NCBI GenBank assembly: GCA_964620325.1
Contig: CAZUIM010000019.1
Span: 1-40,166 of the forward strand
Source of the DNA: CAZMYM01 sp964620325
GTDB lineage: Bacteria > Bipolaricaulota > Bipolaricaulia > UBA7950 > UBA9294
Direction of reading: 5' to 3'
Length of the DNA: 40,166 nt
Position 1 is the first letter of the stretch; each line of letters begins with the position of its first letter. Under the pieces are notes generated by a model. That model worked only from the letters and a program-made list of their open reading frames with translations. It was not told the origin of the DNA and did not search any database. The position numbers and the translations under genes were made by a program. Below, in pieces: positions 16,781 to 25,067 of this stretch.

Positions 16781-18241
16781 TTGCGAACCCGCGTGTCGAT
16801 CCTTCACTATCTGGGCATCATCCTTGTCGCCTTCTCGATTCTGCAGGCGGCACCGCTCGTCGTCAGCGTCATCTTCGACGAGACAGTCCAGTTCCCGATG
16901 CGCAATTTCGCGATCCCCGCCGGAATCAGCCTGGCGGTCGGTCTCTCACTCCTCGTCTTCTTCCGACCGCGACGGATGACGGTCGGCACGGCGATGGCCG
17001 TCGGAGCCCTCGGGTGGTTCGCTCTTTCCCTCGTCGGCGCGATCCCCTACTGGCTCGCTCTCAAGGTCACGTTCCTCGACGCGTTCTTCGAGTCGGCGAG
17101 CGGCTTCACCACGACCGCCACGACCCTGCTGACCGGTCTACAGATCCTCCCGCGTAGTCTCCTCATCTGGCGCGCTTTGACAGAGTGGATCGGCGGATTG
17201 GGGATCTTCACGCTCTTCCTATTCGTCATTCGCGAGGGGGGCGCGCGCCATGCACTCCTCGGGGCGGAGTCGCACAACGCGGCCTCCGAGCGCTTCTCTC
17301 CCGGTGTCTTCAGCTCGCTTCGCATCCTCTGGTCGATCTACGGAGGGCTGACGGTCGCGTGCGCCCTGGTCCTTTGGATCGAGGGGTTGAGCCCGTTCGA
17401 TGCAGCGGCGCACGCGCTGACGACCGTGTCGACCGGCGGTTACTCCAACTACGACGCGAGCATCGCGCACTTCGGCGCGGTCGGGTTTCGCAACTACGTC
17501 GCGGTCGAGTACACGATCCTCGCGTTCATGTTCCTCGGCGGCACAAGCTTTCTCATCCATTGGAACGCGTTGCGCGGACGATGGCGATCGATCCTTGGAA
17601 ACGTCGAGCTTCGGGCGTGGATCGTCCTCCTCCTCGGGGCGACACTTCTCGTCGGCTTCGCCGATCGGGGGCGGATCGCCGAGGTCGGACTGCACACACA
17701 CATTCGGACATCGCTCTTCCAAGTCGTCTCGATCGCAACGACGACCGGCTTCACGACGGCTGATCTGAACACGTTCGAGCCGCTTTCGCAGCAGGTCTTC
17801 TTGTTGATGATGTTCATCGGTGGCTGCGTCGGTTCGACCTCCGGCGGTGTGAAGGTACTGCGCGCGACTGTCCTGTGGCGGATCCTTCGCCGGAGGCTCC
17901 GAGTGACGACACGTTCGCCACGCGAGGTCGTTCCGCTCACCTACGCGCGGGGGACGCTGTCGTCCGATGAAGCGGAGCGGACGACGGGGATCGTCGTCGG
18001 GTGGGTGTTGGCGCTGGCGATCGTCTGGCTCGCGATGACCCTCATCTCGAACCTCGACGGGTGGAGCTCGCTGTCGGCCGCCGTGTCGGCATTGAGCAAC
18101 GTCGGACCGCACTTCGTTGTGCCGGAGGCGTTTGCGCAAGTTGGCACGACGTCTAAGGTCTTCTACATACTTGCGATGGTCGCCGGGCGTTTGGAGATCC
18201 TTCCGCTCCTGCTGATCTTCTCGCGCCGGGCCTGGAGGTAG
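16781..18241 (+). CDS. trkH: Potassium uptake protein TrkH/KtrB family
   Basis: This is the membrane-embedded, ion-conducting subunit of a Trk/Ktr potassium importer. The 486 residues form about ten or more membrane segments. Four selectivity-filter regions are recognisable: SGFTTTATT, STGGYSNYD, TTTGFTTAD and SNVGPHF, the last belonging to the fourth repeat. The TTG at 16781 follows GGGAGGGG with good spacing, so a TTG start is likely. It is followed 11 bp later by the TrkA-type regulator, giving a complete two-component uptake system. TrkH and KtrB cannot be separated firmly by eye; length and the first hydrophobic hairpin favour TrkH. Confidence 0.93.
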   Translation: MRTRVSILHYLGIILVAFSILQAAPLVVSVIFDETVQFPMRNFAIPAGISLAVGLSLLVFFRPRRMTVGTAMAVGALGWFALSLVGAIPYWLALKVTFLDAFFESASGFTTTATTLLTGLQILPRSLLIWRALTEWIGGLGIFTLFLFVIREGGARHALLGAESHNAASERFSPGVFSSLRILWSIYGGLTVACALVLWIEGLSPFDAAAHALTTVSTGGYSNYDASIAHFGAVGFRNYVAVEYTILAFMFLGGTSFLIHWNALRGRWRSILGNVELRAWIVLLLGATLLVGFADRGRIAEVGLHTHIRTSLFQVVSIATTTGFTTADLNTFEPLSQQVFLLMMFIGGCVGSTSGGVKVLRATVLWRILRRRLRVTTRSPREVVPLTYARGTLSSDEAERTTGIVVGWVLALAIVWLAMTLISNLDGWSSLSAAVSALSNVGPHFVVPEAFAQVGTTSKVFYILAMVAGRLEILPLLLIFSRRAWR

Positions 18242-18252
18242 GTGAACGATCG

Positions 18253-19074
18253 ATGCGCATTATCATGTCCGGAGCCGGGGTCACCGGCCGACGGTTGGCC
18301 GGGAAACTCGCCGACGATCGGCACGATCTGACGGTGATCGACTTGAATCGGGACCTGTGCGAGGCGCTCAGCGCCGAGTTCGGGGTGGTTGCGATCTGCG
18401 GAAACGCGACCGACATCGCGACGCTGGAGGAGGCCGAACTCGGCCGGGCCGACGTCGCCGTCGCGCTGATGGGGTCGAGCGCCGACAATCTCGCTTTCTC
18501 GCTTCTGGCGAGTGGAGCGGGGGTCGATCGAGTCATCGCCAGGATGCCGAATCCGAAGTATCGGGCCGCCTACGAGCGGGCGGGAGTGACGAGCATCCTC
18601 GACGTCGTCGGCCTGTTCCTCGATCGGCTCGTCCTCGAGATCGAGCATCCGCCGATCCATCAGGTCGCATCGATCGCTGACGGGCAGGGCGCGATCGTCT
18701 GGGTGACGGTCGTCGACACGGCCCCCGGGAGCGGACGCCCGCTCGATGAGGTTCGAGCCGACCGTCGCTTCCCGCACGGTTGTGCGGTCGCGGGGCTCGT
18801 TCGCTCGGACGACGAGCGACTCCTCTTCCCGTCCGGACGCGATCGCGTTCTCGTCGGGGACCGCATCCTTCTGGTCGGAACGATCGACGGGCTGACCCGG
18901 GCGGCGAGCCTGTTCGGCGAGAAGGGCGGGATCGCGTCGTTCTTCCGGCGAAAGCTGACGTCGGGCCGGGCGGGTCGCGCCGGCGATGACGAGACCATCG
19001 CCCGCGTCGAAGCGACCGTCGAGGAGATCGAGCAGGGGATCGGCGAGGAGTCGAACGGACGTCCGGACGCGTAG
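18253..19074 (+). CDS. trkA: Trk/Ktr potassium uptake regulatory subunit (TrkA-N and TrkA-C domains)
   Basis: This cytoplasmic subunit gates the adjacent channel in response to nucleotides. The 273-residue protein has one RCK unit: a Rossmann TrkA-N domain starting MRIIMSGAGVTGRRLA, with the nucleotide acidic residue in VIDLNRD and the GNATD motif, and a TrkA-C domain at about 135-220 ending DRILLVG. E. coli TrkA has two such units, so this resembles KtrA-type single-unit proteins with a charged C-terminal tail of about 50 residues. A ribosome site (GGAGGT) overlaps the end of trkH. The stop codon lies in a small inverted repeat, TAGCCG/CGGCTA (19072-19089), shared with the converging gene's stop; this could be a weak two-way terminator. 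Confidence 0.9.
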   Translation: MRIIMSGAGVTGRRLAGKLADDRHDLTVIDLNRDLCEALSAEFGVVAICGNATDIATLEEAELGRADVAVALMGSSADNLAFSLLASGAGVDRVIARMPNPKYRAAYERAGVTSILDVVGLFLDRLVLEIEHPPIHQVASIADGQGAIVWVTVVDTAPGSGRPLDEVRADRRFPHGCAVAGLVRSDDERLLFPSGRDRVLVGDRILLVGTIDGLTRAASLFGEKGGIASFFRRKLTSGRAGRAGDDETIARVEATVEEIEQGIGEESNGRPDA

Positions 19075-19086
19075 CCGGCTCGTCGG

Positions 19087-19806
19087 CTAGTGGTCGGACG
19101 AGATCGACACTGGAGAGGCGAGGACTTCGACCTCCCGGAAGACCAAATGAAGGACGACTGACCGGTCAGCGTTGCTGTCCGCGTCGTAGAGCAGGAGTGT
19201 GAATTCCAACCGGCCCGGATCGGCGAAAATCGTGTTGTCGCGCAGGAGGGGGCTAAAGATCAGGCCGCGATTCCGGATTGCGCCGTCCTCTCGTCTCAAG
19301 GCATCTCCGAGAATCCATATCCCATCGAACGATTCCTCGAGCGGCTCTCCGTCGAGGATGAGTTCAAATCGGGTCTCGACGGCGAGGAGAGCGAAGGTCA
19401 CCGGAAGGCGCGGATCGCCGAATTCGTTCTCGCCGTGAACCGTAACGTTCGTTCGAATGTCCGCGGTCTCGTCGACTCGCGAACGGAGGGTCAACGCGCC
19501 GATCCAGGGTCGATCGCCGCGGGAAGGATCGGTCTTCTCGTCGAGGTGAACGGTGAGGCGAACGACGCCGCAATCGGCCCCTTTGGAGAGGCGAAGCCGA
19601 CTGTCCCCGTCGGCCGATCGGACCAGGTGGCCCCCGGCGTAGGCGAATCGATCGCTCGCGTCGCCGACGAGGAGCAGGCCGGAGGCGCGGACTTCCCAAC
19701 CGGAACTCAGAGCGATCGACTCGTTGATGGCCTGAATGGCGAGCCAGCCGGCGACGGCGAGGATGCCAATCCCCAGGAGAGCGACGACGGTTCGCGAGGA
19801 GTCCAT
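19087..19806 (-). CDS. Membrane-anchored protein of unknown function
   Basis: I do not recognise this 239-residue protein. It has an N-terminal membrane segment at about 6-25 (VVALLGIGILAVAGWLAIQA) followed by an extracytoplasmic region rich in predicted beta strands (TVHLDEKTD, VTFALLAVETRFELILDGEPL, LEFTLLLYDADSN). No catalytic motif or repeat is visible. It lies 3 bp after the CsgG-domain gene and is the last gene of a four-gene minus-strand unit, so it may work with the CsgG-like protein at the envelope. That link is inferred from spacing only. Confidence 0.75.
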   Translation of the reverse strand: MDSSRTVVALLGIGILAVAGWLAIQAINESIALSSGWEVRASGLLLVGDASDRFAYAGGHLVRSADGDSRLRLSKGADCGVVRLTVHLDEKTDPSRGDRPWIGALTLRSRVDETADIRTNVTVHGENEFGDPRLPVTFALLAVETRFELILDGEPLEESFDGIWILGDALRREDGAIRNRGLIFSPLLRDNTIFADPGRLEFTLLLYDADSNADRSVVLHLVFREVEVLASPVSISSDH

Positions 19807-19809
19807 CGA

Positions 19810-20778
19810 CTACCGTGAGATCGTGAACGGCTCGTTGAACGCCTCGGCGCCGTTCAGGGTGCCGTGCGCTCGGTATCTGCCGCTCGCAAGACCGGCCGGA
19901 TCGATTCGATAGTGACGCCACTCGCCGGCGGAGACGACGTCCTCGACGCGGGAAACTGTCGACTGGTCCGGACCGAGCCAGACGAGGTCGAACACATCAC
20001 TCTGTCCGATCCGTGTGAAGTGAACGATCAGATGGATCGCATCGTCGGAGGTGGAGAACCGGCTGGTCGGATCCTTGCCGACGTACCCTTCTCGCTTCGG
20101 TTCGACCGAGCGGTAGAGCCCGTAGCGGATCTCCTTGGTGTAGGCGGCGGTCAGGGCACTCTCGACGTCCCCAGCGATCGACGTCGCCGCAGTGGCGAGG
20201 AGTGAGTCGAATCCACCGAATAGGCTCCCCGAACGGAGCGTAGTCGAGTTGGCCCCCTGCACGTCGAGGGCCCGTTCGATCAGTCCGGTTCTCGTGTCAA
20301 CGACCTCGACCTGGGCTCGAATCCGGACGCTGTACTCCGTCGCCGGCGCTTCTTCGGCGCAGTCGCCGTCTTCCCAGGCAACGCAGATCGTCGTCTCACG
20401 GGCGTTCGAATCGACAGCGTAGACCGCCCCGGTGATCAGCTTGTTGACCCCGGTGAGCGTGCCGATCTCGACGGCGGTCGACGGATCGATGAAGCCTGTC
20501 TGGGTCAGCGCGTTCTCCATCAGTAAGGCGTCGAGTTGAGCGCGCGAGTAGACGTCGATCCCGGACGCGTTGACGAGGCGCGTCTCGATTCGCCCGGCCA
20601 GCGTCCCTTCGACGCCGGGCCAACTCGAGCTGTTTGTGAAGGGGAGGACGGCGACGTCGAGTCGCTCGCTCGTGATCACGGCACGTTCCGAGGGCTCCGG
20701 AACAACGAAGACCAACAACGTCGCCACCAGCAGGACGCCGATGACGAGTGCAATCAGCAGACCGGTGCTGTCGTCCAT
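19810..20778 (-). CDS. CsgG-domain membrane-anchored lipoprotein-like protein
   Basis: The 322-residue protein has an N-terminal membrane segment (about 6-26) and then a CsgG-type domain: LDVAVLPFTNSS, RIETRLVNASGIDVYSRAQLDALL, QTGFIDPSTAVEIG and LTGVNKLITGAVYAV. CsgG itself forms the outer-membrane pore for curli fibres; many other bacteria have CsgG-fold proteins of unknown role. No lipobox cysteine is seen, so the anchor appears to be a transmembrane helix rather than lipid. The last about 110 residues form a separate beta-rich domain. GGAGGTGAGCG before ATG 20778 supports the start. It overlaps the end of the upstream kinase gene by 25 nt. No curli subunit genes are present. Confidence 0.87.
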   Translation of the reverse strand: MDDSTGLLIALVIGVLLVATLLVFVVPEPSERAVITSERLDVAVLPFTNSSSWPGVEGTLAGRIETRLVNASGIDVYSRAQLDALLMENALTQTGFIDPSTAVEIGTLTGVNKLITGAVYAVDSNARETTICVAWEDGDCAEEAPATEYSVRIRAQVEVVDTRTGLIERALDVQGANSTTLRSGSLFGGFDSLLATAATSIAGDVESALTAAYTKEIRYGLYRSVEPKREGYVGKDPTSRFSTSDDAIHLIVHFTRIGQSDVFDLVWLGPDQSTVSRVEDVVSAGEWRHYRIDPAGLASGRYRAHGTLNGAEAFNEPFTISR

Positions 20779-21713
20779 CGCTCACCTCCGCATCCCGGGC
20801 TTCGGGGTGATTTACCGTACCTCTGCTCCGGTCCCGTTTCAAGACGTTCGGGCCTTTGCCGGGCGATTCGATCGGTGGCGACGGTGCAGGCCCTTGCGTT
20901 TGCGATCGAGATCGTCTCCCCGCGCAGCCGAGCGACGACGAAGGCCGCCGCGTAGGCGTCCCCGGCCCCTGTCGTGTCGCCGGAGACGGGTTCGGCGATT
21001 GCTGCAAGATCTCGTTCCTCTCCGGACCAGGCGAGTGCGCCCCGTGGGCCGAGCGTCACCGATCCGACCGAGAACGAGGTCGACAGCGCGTCGGCGATCG
21101 CCTCCGGCTCCTCATGGCCGGCGAGGAGCTTGCCTTCGGCTAGATTGGGGAAGACCCAGTCTGCGCAGGAGATCTCATCGAGAAACGCCTCGACGCCGAA
21201 CGATGCGATCAGACTCGCCGGAGGCGGATCGATCGACACGGTCGCGCCGTGTTGGCGGGCGAAGGCGATCGCGCGGTGGGCGGCCGGAAGCTGATGGGCA
21301 GAGAGAACGGCGTAGCCGGAGACGTGGAGATGGTCGACACCGGAGAAGACGCCCTCCTCGATCGACGTCTCGGTCAGACCGTCGTTCGCTCCGCGCGAGC
21401 AGATCATCGTTCGCTCGCTCCCCTGCTCAAGGGCGAGGATCGTTCCGCTCGGTCCTTCGGCACGGCCGACGACGGCTTCGATCCCGGAGTCCTCGAGAGA
21501 TTGGACGAGCAGGTCGCCGATCAGATCGGTCCCGACGCAACCGAGGAAGGTGACGGCGGCGCCCTCGGCGGCCGCGACGCGGGCGAACGTTCCGGCGCTT
21601 CCGCCCGGGGCGGCCCAAACCGTGGATCGGACTTCGCTCCCCGGGGCGACGGCGTCGAATGCGACAGCGTGGACGTCGAGGTTCAGATCGCCGAGGACGA
21701 CGACCCGACTCAC
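20754..21713 (-). CDS. PfkB-family carbohydrate kinase
   Basis: This is a ribokinase/PfkB-fold kinase of 319 residues with unknown sugar or nucleoside substrate. The first signature is LGDLNLDVHA with GGSAGTFARVAAAEG; the middle contains SGYAVLSA and the nucleotide region VTLGPRGALAWSG. The second PfkB signature GDTTGAGDAYAAAFV carries the catalytic aspartate. The GTG start at 21713 overlaps the upstream gene's stop (GTGA), so a long in-frame extension to 22712 is not part of the gene. Its pairing with a BtpA/SgcQ protein suggests use of an unusual sugar or nucleoside; SgcQ-type genes are often found with sugar kinases. Substrate is not predictable here. Confidence 0.92.
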   Translation of the reverse strand: MSRVVVLGDLNLDVHAVAFDAVAPGSEVRSTVWAAPGGSAGTFARVAAAEGAAVTFLGCVGTDLIGDLLVQSLEDSGIEAVVGRAEGPSGTILALEQGSERTMICSRGANDGLTETSIEEGVFSGVDHLHVSGYAVLSAHQLPAAHRAIAFARQHGATVSIDPPPASLIASFGVEAFLDEISCADWVFPNLAEGKLLAGHEEPEAIADALSTSFSVGSVTLGPRGALAWSGEERDLAAIAEPVSGDTTGAGDAYAAAFVVARLRGETISIANARACTVATDRIARQRPERLETGPEQRYGKSPRSPGCGGERWTTAPVC

Positions 21714-22501
21714 TTCGAATCCCTGAGGGTTGCGATCCCCTCTGCGAGGGCGCGGACGCGTTCGACGTCGATCGCCCCCCCGAGCTTCCCCCCCTCTTTG
21801 AGGATCGTGCCGACGATGAACCCGTCGGCGTCTCGGTAGGTGGCGAGGTTGTCGATCCGGACACCACTGCCGATCAGAACCGGGAGATCGACGACGCTGC
21901 GGACCGTCTGCACGTCGGCCGGATCGGTCCGTCGACCGGTCCCGATTCCCGAGACGATCAGCGCGTCGGGGCCGTTCCTCGCTGCATCGAGCGCCGCTTC
22001 CCCCAACCGCGTCAAGTGGGCGGCGTGCTTGACGTGGACGTCGGCGAGGACCTTCGTCTCGATCCCCAGGTTGCGCTTCAACCACATCAGATCGCGGGCC
22101 TGTCCCTCGATCATCCCTTGATCGGCGAACGCGACGCCGGCGAAGACATTGACCCGAATGAACGCCGCGCCGGTCGCTGCGGCGATCGACATCGCCGCCA
22201 GTCCATCGTTGCGGAGCACGTTCACGCCGATCGGGACGGACGCCTTCTGCGCAAGGCGATCGACGATGACGGCCATCATCGCGATCGTCTCGGGCGGCGC
22301 CGTCTTTGCGTACGGGGTGTCGCCGAGGTTCTCGATGAGGACCGCGTCGATGCCGCCCGACTCGAGAGCATAGAGATCGCGCAGGGCAGCATCGATGATC
22401 GGCTTCGGCCCCTGCTGTCGGTAGCGGACCGACCCGGCAACGGGGAGAAGGTGGATCATCCCGATCAGCGGTTTCTCGACCGTGAAGGTCTTTGCGGACA
22501 T
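21710..22501 (-). CDS. BtpA/SgcQ family (beta/alpha)8-barrel protein
   Basis: The 263-residue protein matches the BtpA/SgcQ family. Family features seen are the start KPLIGMIHLLPVAGS, GGIDAVLIENLGDTPY, VPIGVNVLRND, FIRVNVFAGVAFADQGMIEG, VLADVHVKHAAHL and the C-terminal phosphate-site-like LIGSGVRIDN with ADGFIVGT. BtpA was named for an effect on photosystem I stability in cyanobacteria, while SgcQ lies in a sugar catabolic cluster of E. coli. In a non-phototroph a catabolic role is more likely. It is the first gene of the four-gene unit, and its promoter places the message start almost at the AUG; no ribosome site is visible. Confidence 0.93.
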   Translation of the reverse strand: MSAKTFTVEKPLIGMIHLLPVAGSVRYRQQGPKPIIDAALRDLYALESGGIDAVLIENLGDTPYAKTAPPETIAMMAVIVDRLAQKASVPIGVNVLRNDGLAAMSIAAATGAAFIRVNVFAGVAFADQGMIEGQARDLMWLKRNLGIETKVLADVHVKHAAHLTRLGEAALDAARNGPDALIVSGIGTGRRTDPADVQTVRSVVDLPVLIGSGVRIDNLATYRDADGFIVGTILKEGGKLGGAIDVERVRALAEGIATLRDSK

Positions 22502-22509
22502 GACGGGTG

Positions 22510-22539
22510 ACTATATCGGAACGGCGGTTCGGCGGCCAA
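22510..22539 (-). promoter_or_regulatory. Promoter of the btpA-like operon, probably leaderless
   Basis: TTGGCC (22539-22534) and TATAGT (22515-22510) are separated by 18 nt on the minus strand. Only 8 nt separate the -10 box from the ATG at 22501, so the mRNA would start at or next to the start codon. Confidence 0.5.
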
Positions 22540-22551
22540 CGAGCGCCAAGG

Positions 22552-23340
22552 TTACAGCCAGGGCTCGATGTGGTAGTCGCGCAGCCGGATCGGATGATCG
22601 GTGTATCGCACAATTCCCTGGCGATCGAGAACGAACGTATGCGGGATCCCGTCGACGCCGTAGAGGAAACGGACCGCCGTCGCTTTCTCGAGACTGCCGC
22701 GAAGGACGACAAATTCGGTGAATCCGTTCTCGTTCAGGAAGTCGCGGGCTTTTGCCTCGGTCTCGTCCAAGTTGACGGTGACGGCGACGAGGCCGTCGGC
22801 GGCGAACCGCGCCCGAAGAGCCTCCAAATGAGGCATCGTCAATCGACAGGGCGGGCAGCTGCTCCGCCAGAAGTCGAGAACGACTACGTAGCCTCGGTAC
22901 TGGGCGAGGGATGTCTCGACCCCGTCGAGGCTCCTCAGGGTGAACTCCGGGGCGAGCTCGCCGATCTCGGTCCCCGTCGTCGGGGGCGCGACCGGATTGG
23001 AGGTGACAATCGCGCGCGTCGCCCTCCCTTCGCCACCGCGATCGTCGGTCACCGTCAGCGTCGCCTCGAACGTTCCGGCCTGCGCGTACGTGTGGGAGAC
23101 CGTCAGACCCGCGGCGATCGTCCCGTCTCCGAGATTCCATGCGTAGGCGACGATCGTCCCATCGGCATCGATCGAGTCGCTCGCGTCGAAGAAGACGGAG
23201 AGGGGGACGTCGCCGCTCGATGGAGACCGAGTGAATGACGCGATCGGGGATCGATTCAGCGCGATGCAGGAACTCATCAGGAATGCGACCAATGCAACGA
23301 GGAGGGTGGGAAGGGCGATAGCGAGGCGGGTTCGAGTCAT
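22552..23340 (-). CDS. PKD-thioredoxin (TlpA-like) fusion lipoprotein
   Basis: The 262-residue protein is exported as a likely lipoprotein, with a signal ending at cysteine 25 (FLMSSC). Residues about 30-115 form a PKD domain (SVFFDASDSIDADGTIVAYAWNLGDG, HTYAQAGTFEATLTVTD, given here in two motifs). Residues about 125-262 form a TlpA/AhpC-type thioredoxin fold with FTLRSLDG, VVLDFWRSSCPPC (active-site C162 and C165) and the cis-proline strand DGIPHTFVLD. It should act as an extracytoplasmic thiol-disulfide reductant or oxidant, with the PKD domain as a binding or spacing module. A second protein of the same architecture lies at 29613-30446 with CPSC. No thiol-disulfide partner such as CcdA is adjacent. 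Confidence 0.9.
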   Translation of the reverse strand: MTRTRLAIALPTLLVALVAFLMSSCIALNRSPIASFTRSPSSGDVPLSVFFDASDSIDADGTIVAYAWNLGDGTIAAGLTVSHTYAQAGTFEATLTVTDDRGGEGRATRAIVTSNPVAPPTTGTEIGELAPEFTLRSLDGVETSLAQYRGYVVVLDFWRSSCPPCRLTMPHLEALRARFAADGLVAVTVNLDETEAKARDFLNENGFTEFVVLRGSLEKATAVRFLYGVDGIPHTFVLDRQGIVRYTDHPIRLRDYHIEPWL

Positions 23341-23368
23341 GGTCGCAGTGTATGTCTCCAGGCAAACC

Positions 23369-23394
23369 TACGAGGCCCCTCTCGGAGCCTCGTA
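23369..23394. repeat. Inverted repeat between divergent genes
   Basis: TACGAGGC (23369-23376) and GCCTCGTA (23387-23394) form a perfect 8-bp inverted repeat around a 10-base loop. It lies 28 bp upstream of the PKD-thioredoxin gene in a 256-bp divergent region. With no T-run on either side, an operator is as likely as a hairpin. The rest of 23395-23561 shows nothing recognisable. Confidence 0.45.
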
Positions 23395-23561
23395 CATTCT
23401 CTGGCTTGGGTCCCCTCTCGTACGCCACCAAGCTACGATTCCTGTGTCAAGGGAGGATGGAGAGGTTGTGAAGGGTTTGTGAAGCGGCCTCCGTGTGGGA
23501 GGATCCGGCTCGTCACTCAATCTATCTTCGGTTTTGGATCGAGGAAGCGGCGCCGCGGGAT

Positions 23562-23589
23562 TTGATTCGCCCCGATCGCTCGGTATCCT
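23562..23589 (+). promoter_or_regulatory. Promoter of the metallophosphoesterase gene, probably leaderless
   Basis: TTGATT (23562-23567) and TATCCT (23584-23589) are 16 nt apart. The ATG follows the -10 box by 7 nt, so transcription would begin at the start codon. Confidence 0.5.
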
Positions 23590-23596
23590 CTGGGGC

Positions 23597-24931
23597 ATGG
23601 TCGCGAGACAGATCGGATCGGCCGTCCTTGTCGGGCTTTTGCTCGCCCTTTCGGTGGCGGCCGTCGCCGCTTCGTTCGACCACGGTCCATACTCGGGGGC
23701 CCCTTCGCTCGACGGTGTGACCGTCAGTTGGGTCTGTGAGCCGGCACTGCCGGCGCGGATCGAGTACGAATCGCGGGCCCGGTTCGACGCCGACGGAACG
23801 ATGACCGGTTCGCTGCTCGTCCCGCCACTTGAGGAGGACATCTTGGTCACGACGTCGCACGCGACGATCGAGGATCTCGAGCCCGGCACAGACTACGTGT
23901 ACCGGGTCGTTCTGATCGACGAGGATGGGGAGGAGACGGTAAGTCCGATCGGCGCGTTCTCTACCGCACCCGCACCGGGCGAGCCGGTCGCGTTCGTCGT
24001 TGTCGCGGACACTCAGAAGCAATCGGAAGGGGTCAATCGCCTGGCACTGGTCGCCGACGGGATCGCGTCCGATCCGACCGAGTTTGCGTTCATCCTGCAC
24101 GGCGGCGACGTGGTCGAGATCCCGTCGTCCTTCTACTGGGACGACTGGTTCGACGCCTTCGACGAGGCGCTGCTGCGGGCGCCGTTCGTCCCGGTTCTCG
24201 GGAATCACGAGAAGAATCATCGATCGTACTACGACGCGTTCGAGCTTCCGCCGGGCGGCGGAAAGGACGACGAGCGTTGGTGGGCCCTCCACTGGGGTGA
24301 CGTCGTCGTCGTCGGCCTCGATTCGAACGTCAAGAAGGCGAGCGACTACCGCACTCAGCAAGAGTGGGCGCGCGAGCATCTCTCCGGGCCTGAACCGCAC
24401 AAGTTTGCCATCTTCCATCACCCCGTCTTCACCTCCGACGCGTACCACGAGTCGGGATCTTTCCTGGACAAGATCTACCATCCGATCTTCGCCGAGTGTG
24501 GCGTCGATGTCGTCTTCAACGGGCATTCTCACCACTACGAGCACATCGTTCGTGAGGGCGTGACGTATCTGGTCGTCGGGGGAGGTGGGGCAACCCCGCG
24601 GCAGACGCGGCCGGAACACATCGAGGGTTCGGACATCTCCGTTGAGGGGCACTACTTCTACACGCGCGTCCACACGTCGACGAGTGGGATCCGAGTCGAG
24701 ACGATCTCGGTCGGCGAAGAGCGTCCCGACGGCGTCTGCATCGAGTCGACCGGCCCGATCGATTCCTTCACGTTGAGACCGGACTCTCTGCTGGAGCCGG
24801 TCGAGGAACGCGTCCCCGAGCCGCCGTCGGATCCGGAGGCGGCAGAGGACAGAGCTCAAACGACGTGGATTCTGATCGGGGCAGTGGTTGCGGCGCTCGT
24901 CGTCCTTCTGCTGAGCGCCGGGCCCGAGTAG
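23597..24931 (+). CDS. Secreted purple-acid-phosphatase-like metallophosphoesterase with C-terminal anchor
   Basis: This exported hydrolase should cleave phosphate esters using a two-metal centre. With ATG 23597 it has 444 residues. A signal peptide (about 1-25) precedes a fibronectin/PAP N-terminal-like domain (ISWVCEP-type strand, then LEPGTDYVYRVVL). The metallophosphoesterase domain follows: VVADTQ in place of the usual DxH, GGDVVE, VLGNHEKN, FHHPVF and NGHSHHYEH. The C-terminus has a membrane segment TWILIGAVVAALVVLLL, so the enzyme is probably tethered outside the cytoplasmic membrane. The first metal motif has DTQ instead of DxH, an allowed variation in purple acid phosphatase relatives. 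A longer reading from 23495 would run through the promoter and put the signal peptide internally. Confidence 0.9.
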   Translation: MVARQIGSAVLVGLLLALSVAAVAASFDHGPYSGAPSLDGVTVSWVCEPALPARIEYESRARFDADGTMTGSLLVPPLEEDILVTTSHATIEDLEPGTDYVYRVVLIDEDGEETVSPIGAFSTAPAPGEPVAFVVVADTQKQSEGVNRLALVADGIASDPTEFAFILHGGDVVEIPSSFYWDDWFDAFDEALLRAPFVPVLGNHEKNHRSYYDAFELPPGGGKDDERWWALHWGDVVVVGLDSNVKKASDYRTQQEWAREHLSGPEPHKFAIFHHPVFTSDAYHESGSFLDKIYHPIFAECGVDVVFNGHSHHYEHIVREGVTYLVVGGGGATPRQTRPEHIEGSDISVEGHYFYTRVHTSTSGIRVETISVGEERPDGVCIESTGPIDSFTLRPDSLLEPVEERVPEPPSDPEAAEDRAQTTWILIGAVVAALVVLLLSAGPE

Positions 24932-25023
24932 TCCGAAATGGGGGTCCGGGAGGCGTTCCCGGAGAGGCTTCTTTCGCCGTTCTGATTGCGGTTCTCTGAT
25001 TCCAACCTTCACGGCGGGGTCTT

Positions 25024-25052
25024 TTGCGTCGGCTGTAACCGGTCTGTATACT
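25024..25052 (+). promoter_or_regulatory. Promoter of the sugar ABC importer operon
   Basis: TTGCGT (25024-25029) and TATACT (25047-25052) are separated by 17 nt, upstream of the first permease gene. The rest of 24932-25023 shows no feature. Confidence 0.7.
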
Positions 25053-25067
25053 GGTCGTTCACGAGGC

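Noticed and set aside
19072..19089. Two-way terminator between trkA and the converging unknown gene
   Set aside because: The stem is only 6 bp and no T-run follows on either strand; it is noted in the trkA entry but not listed as a feature.
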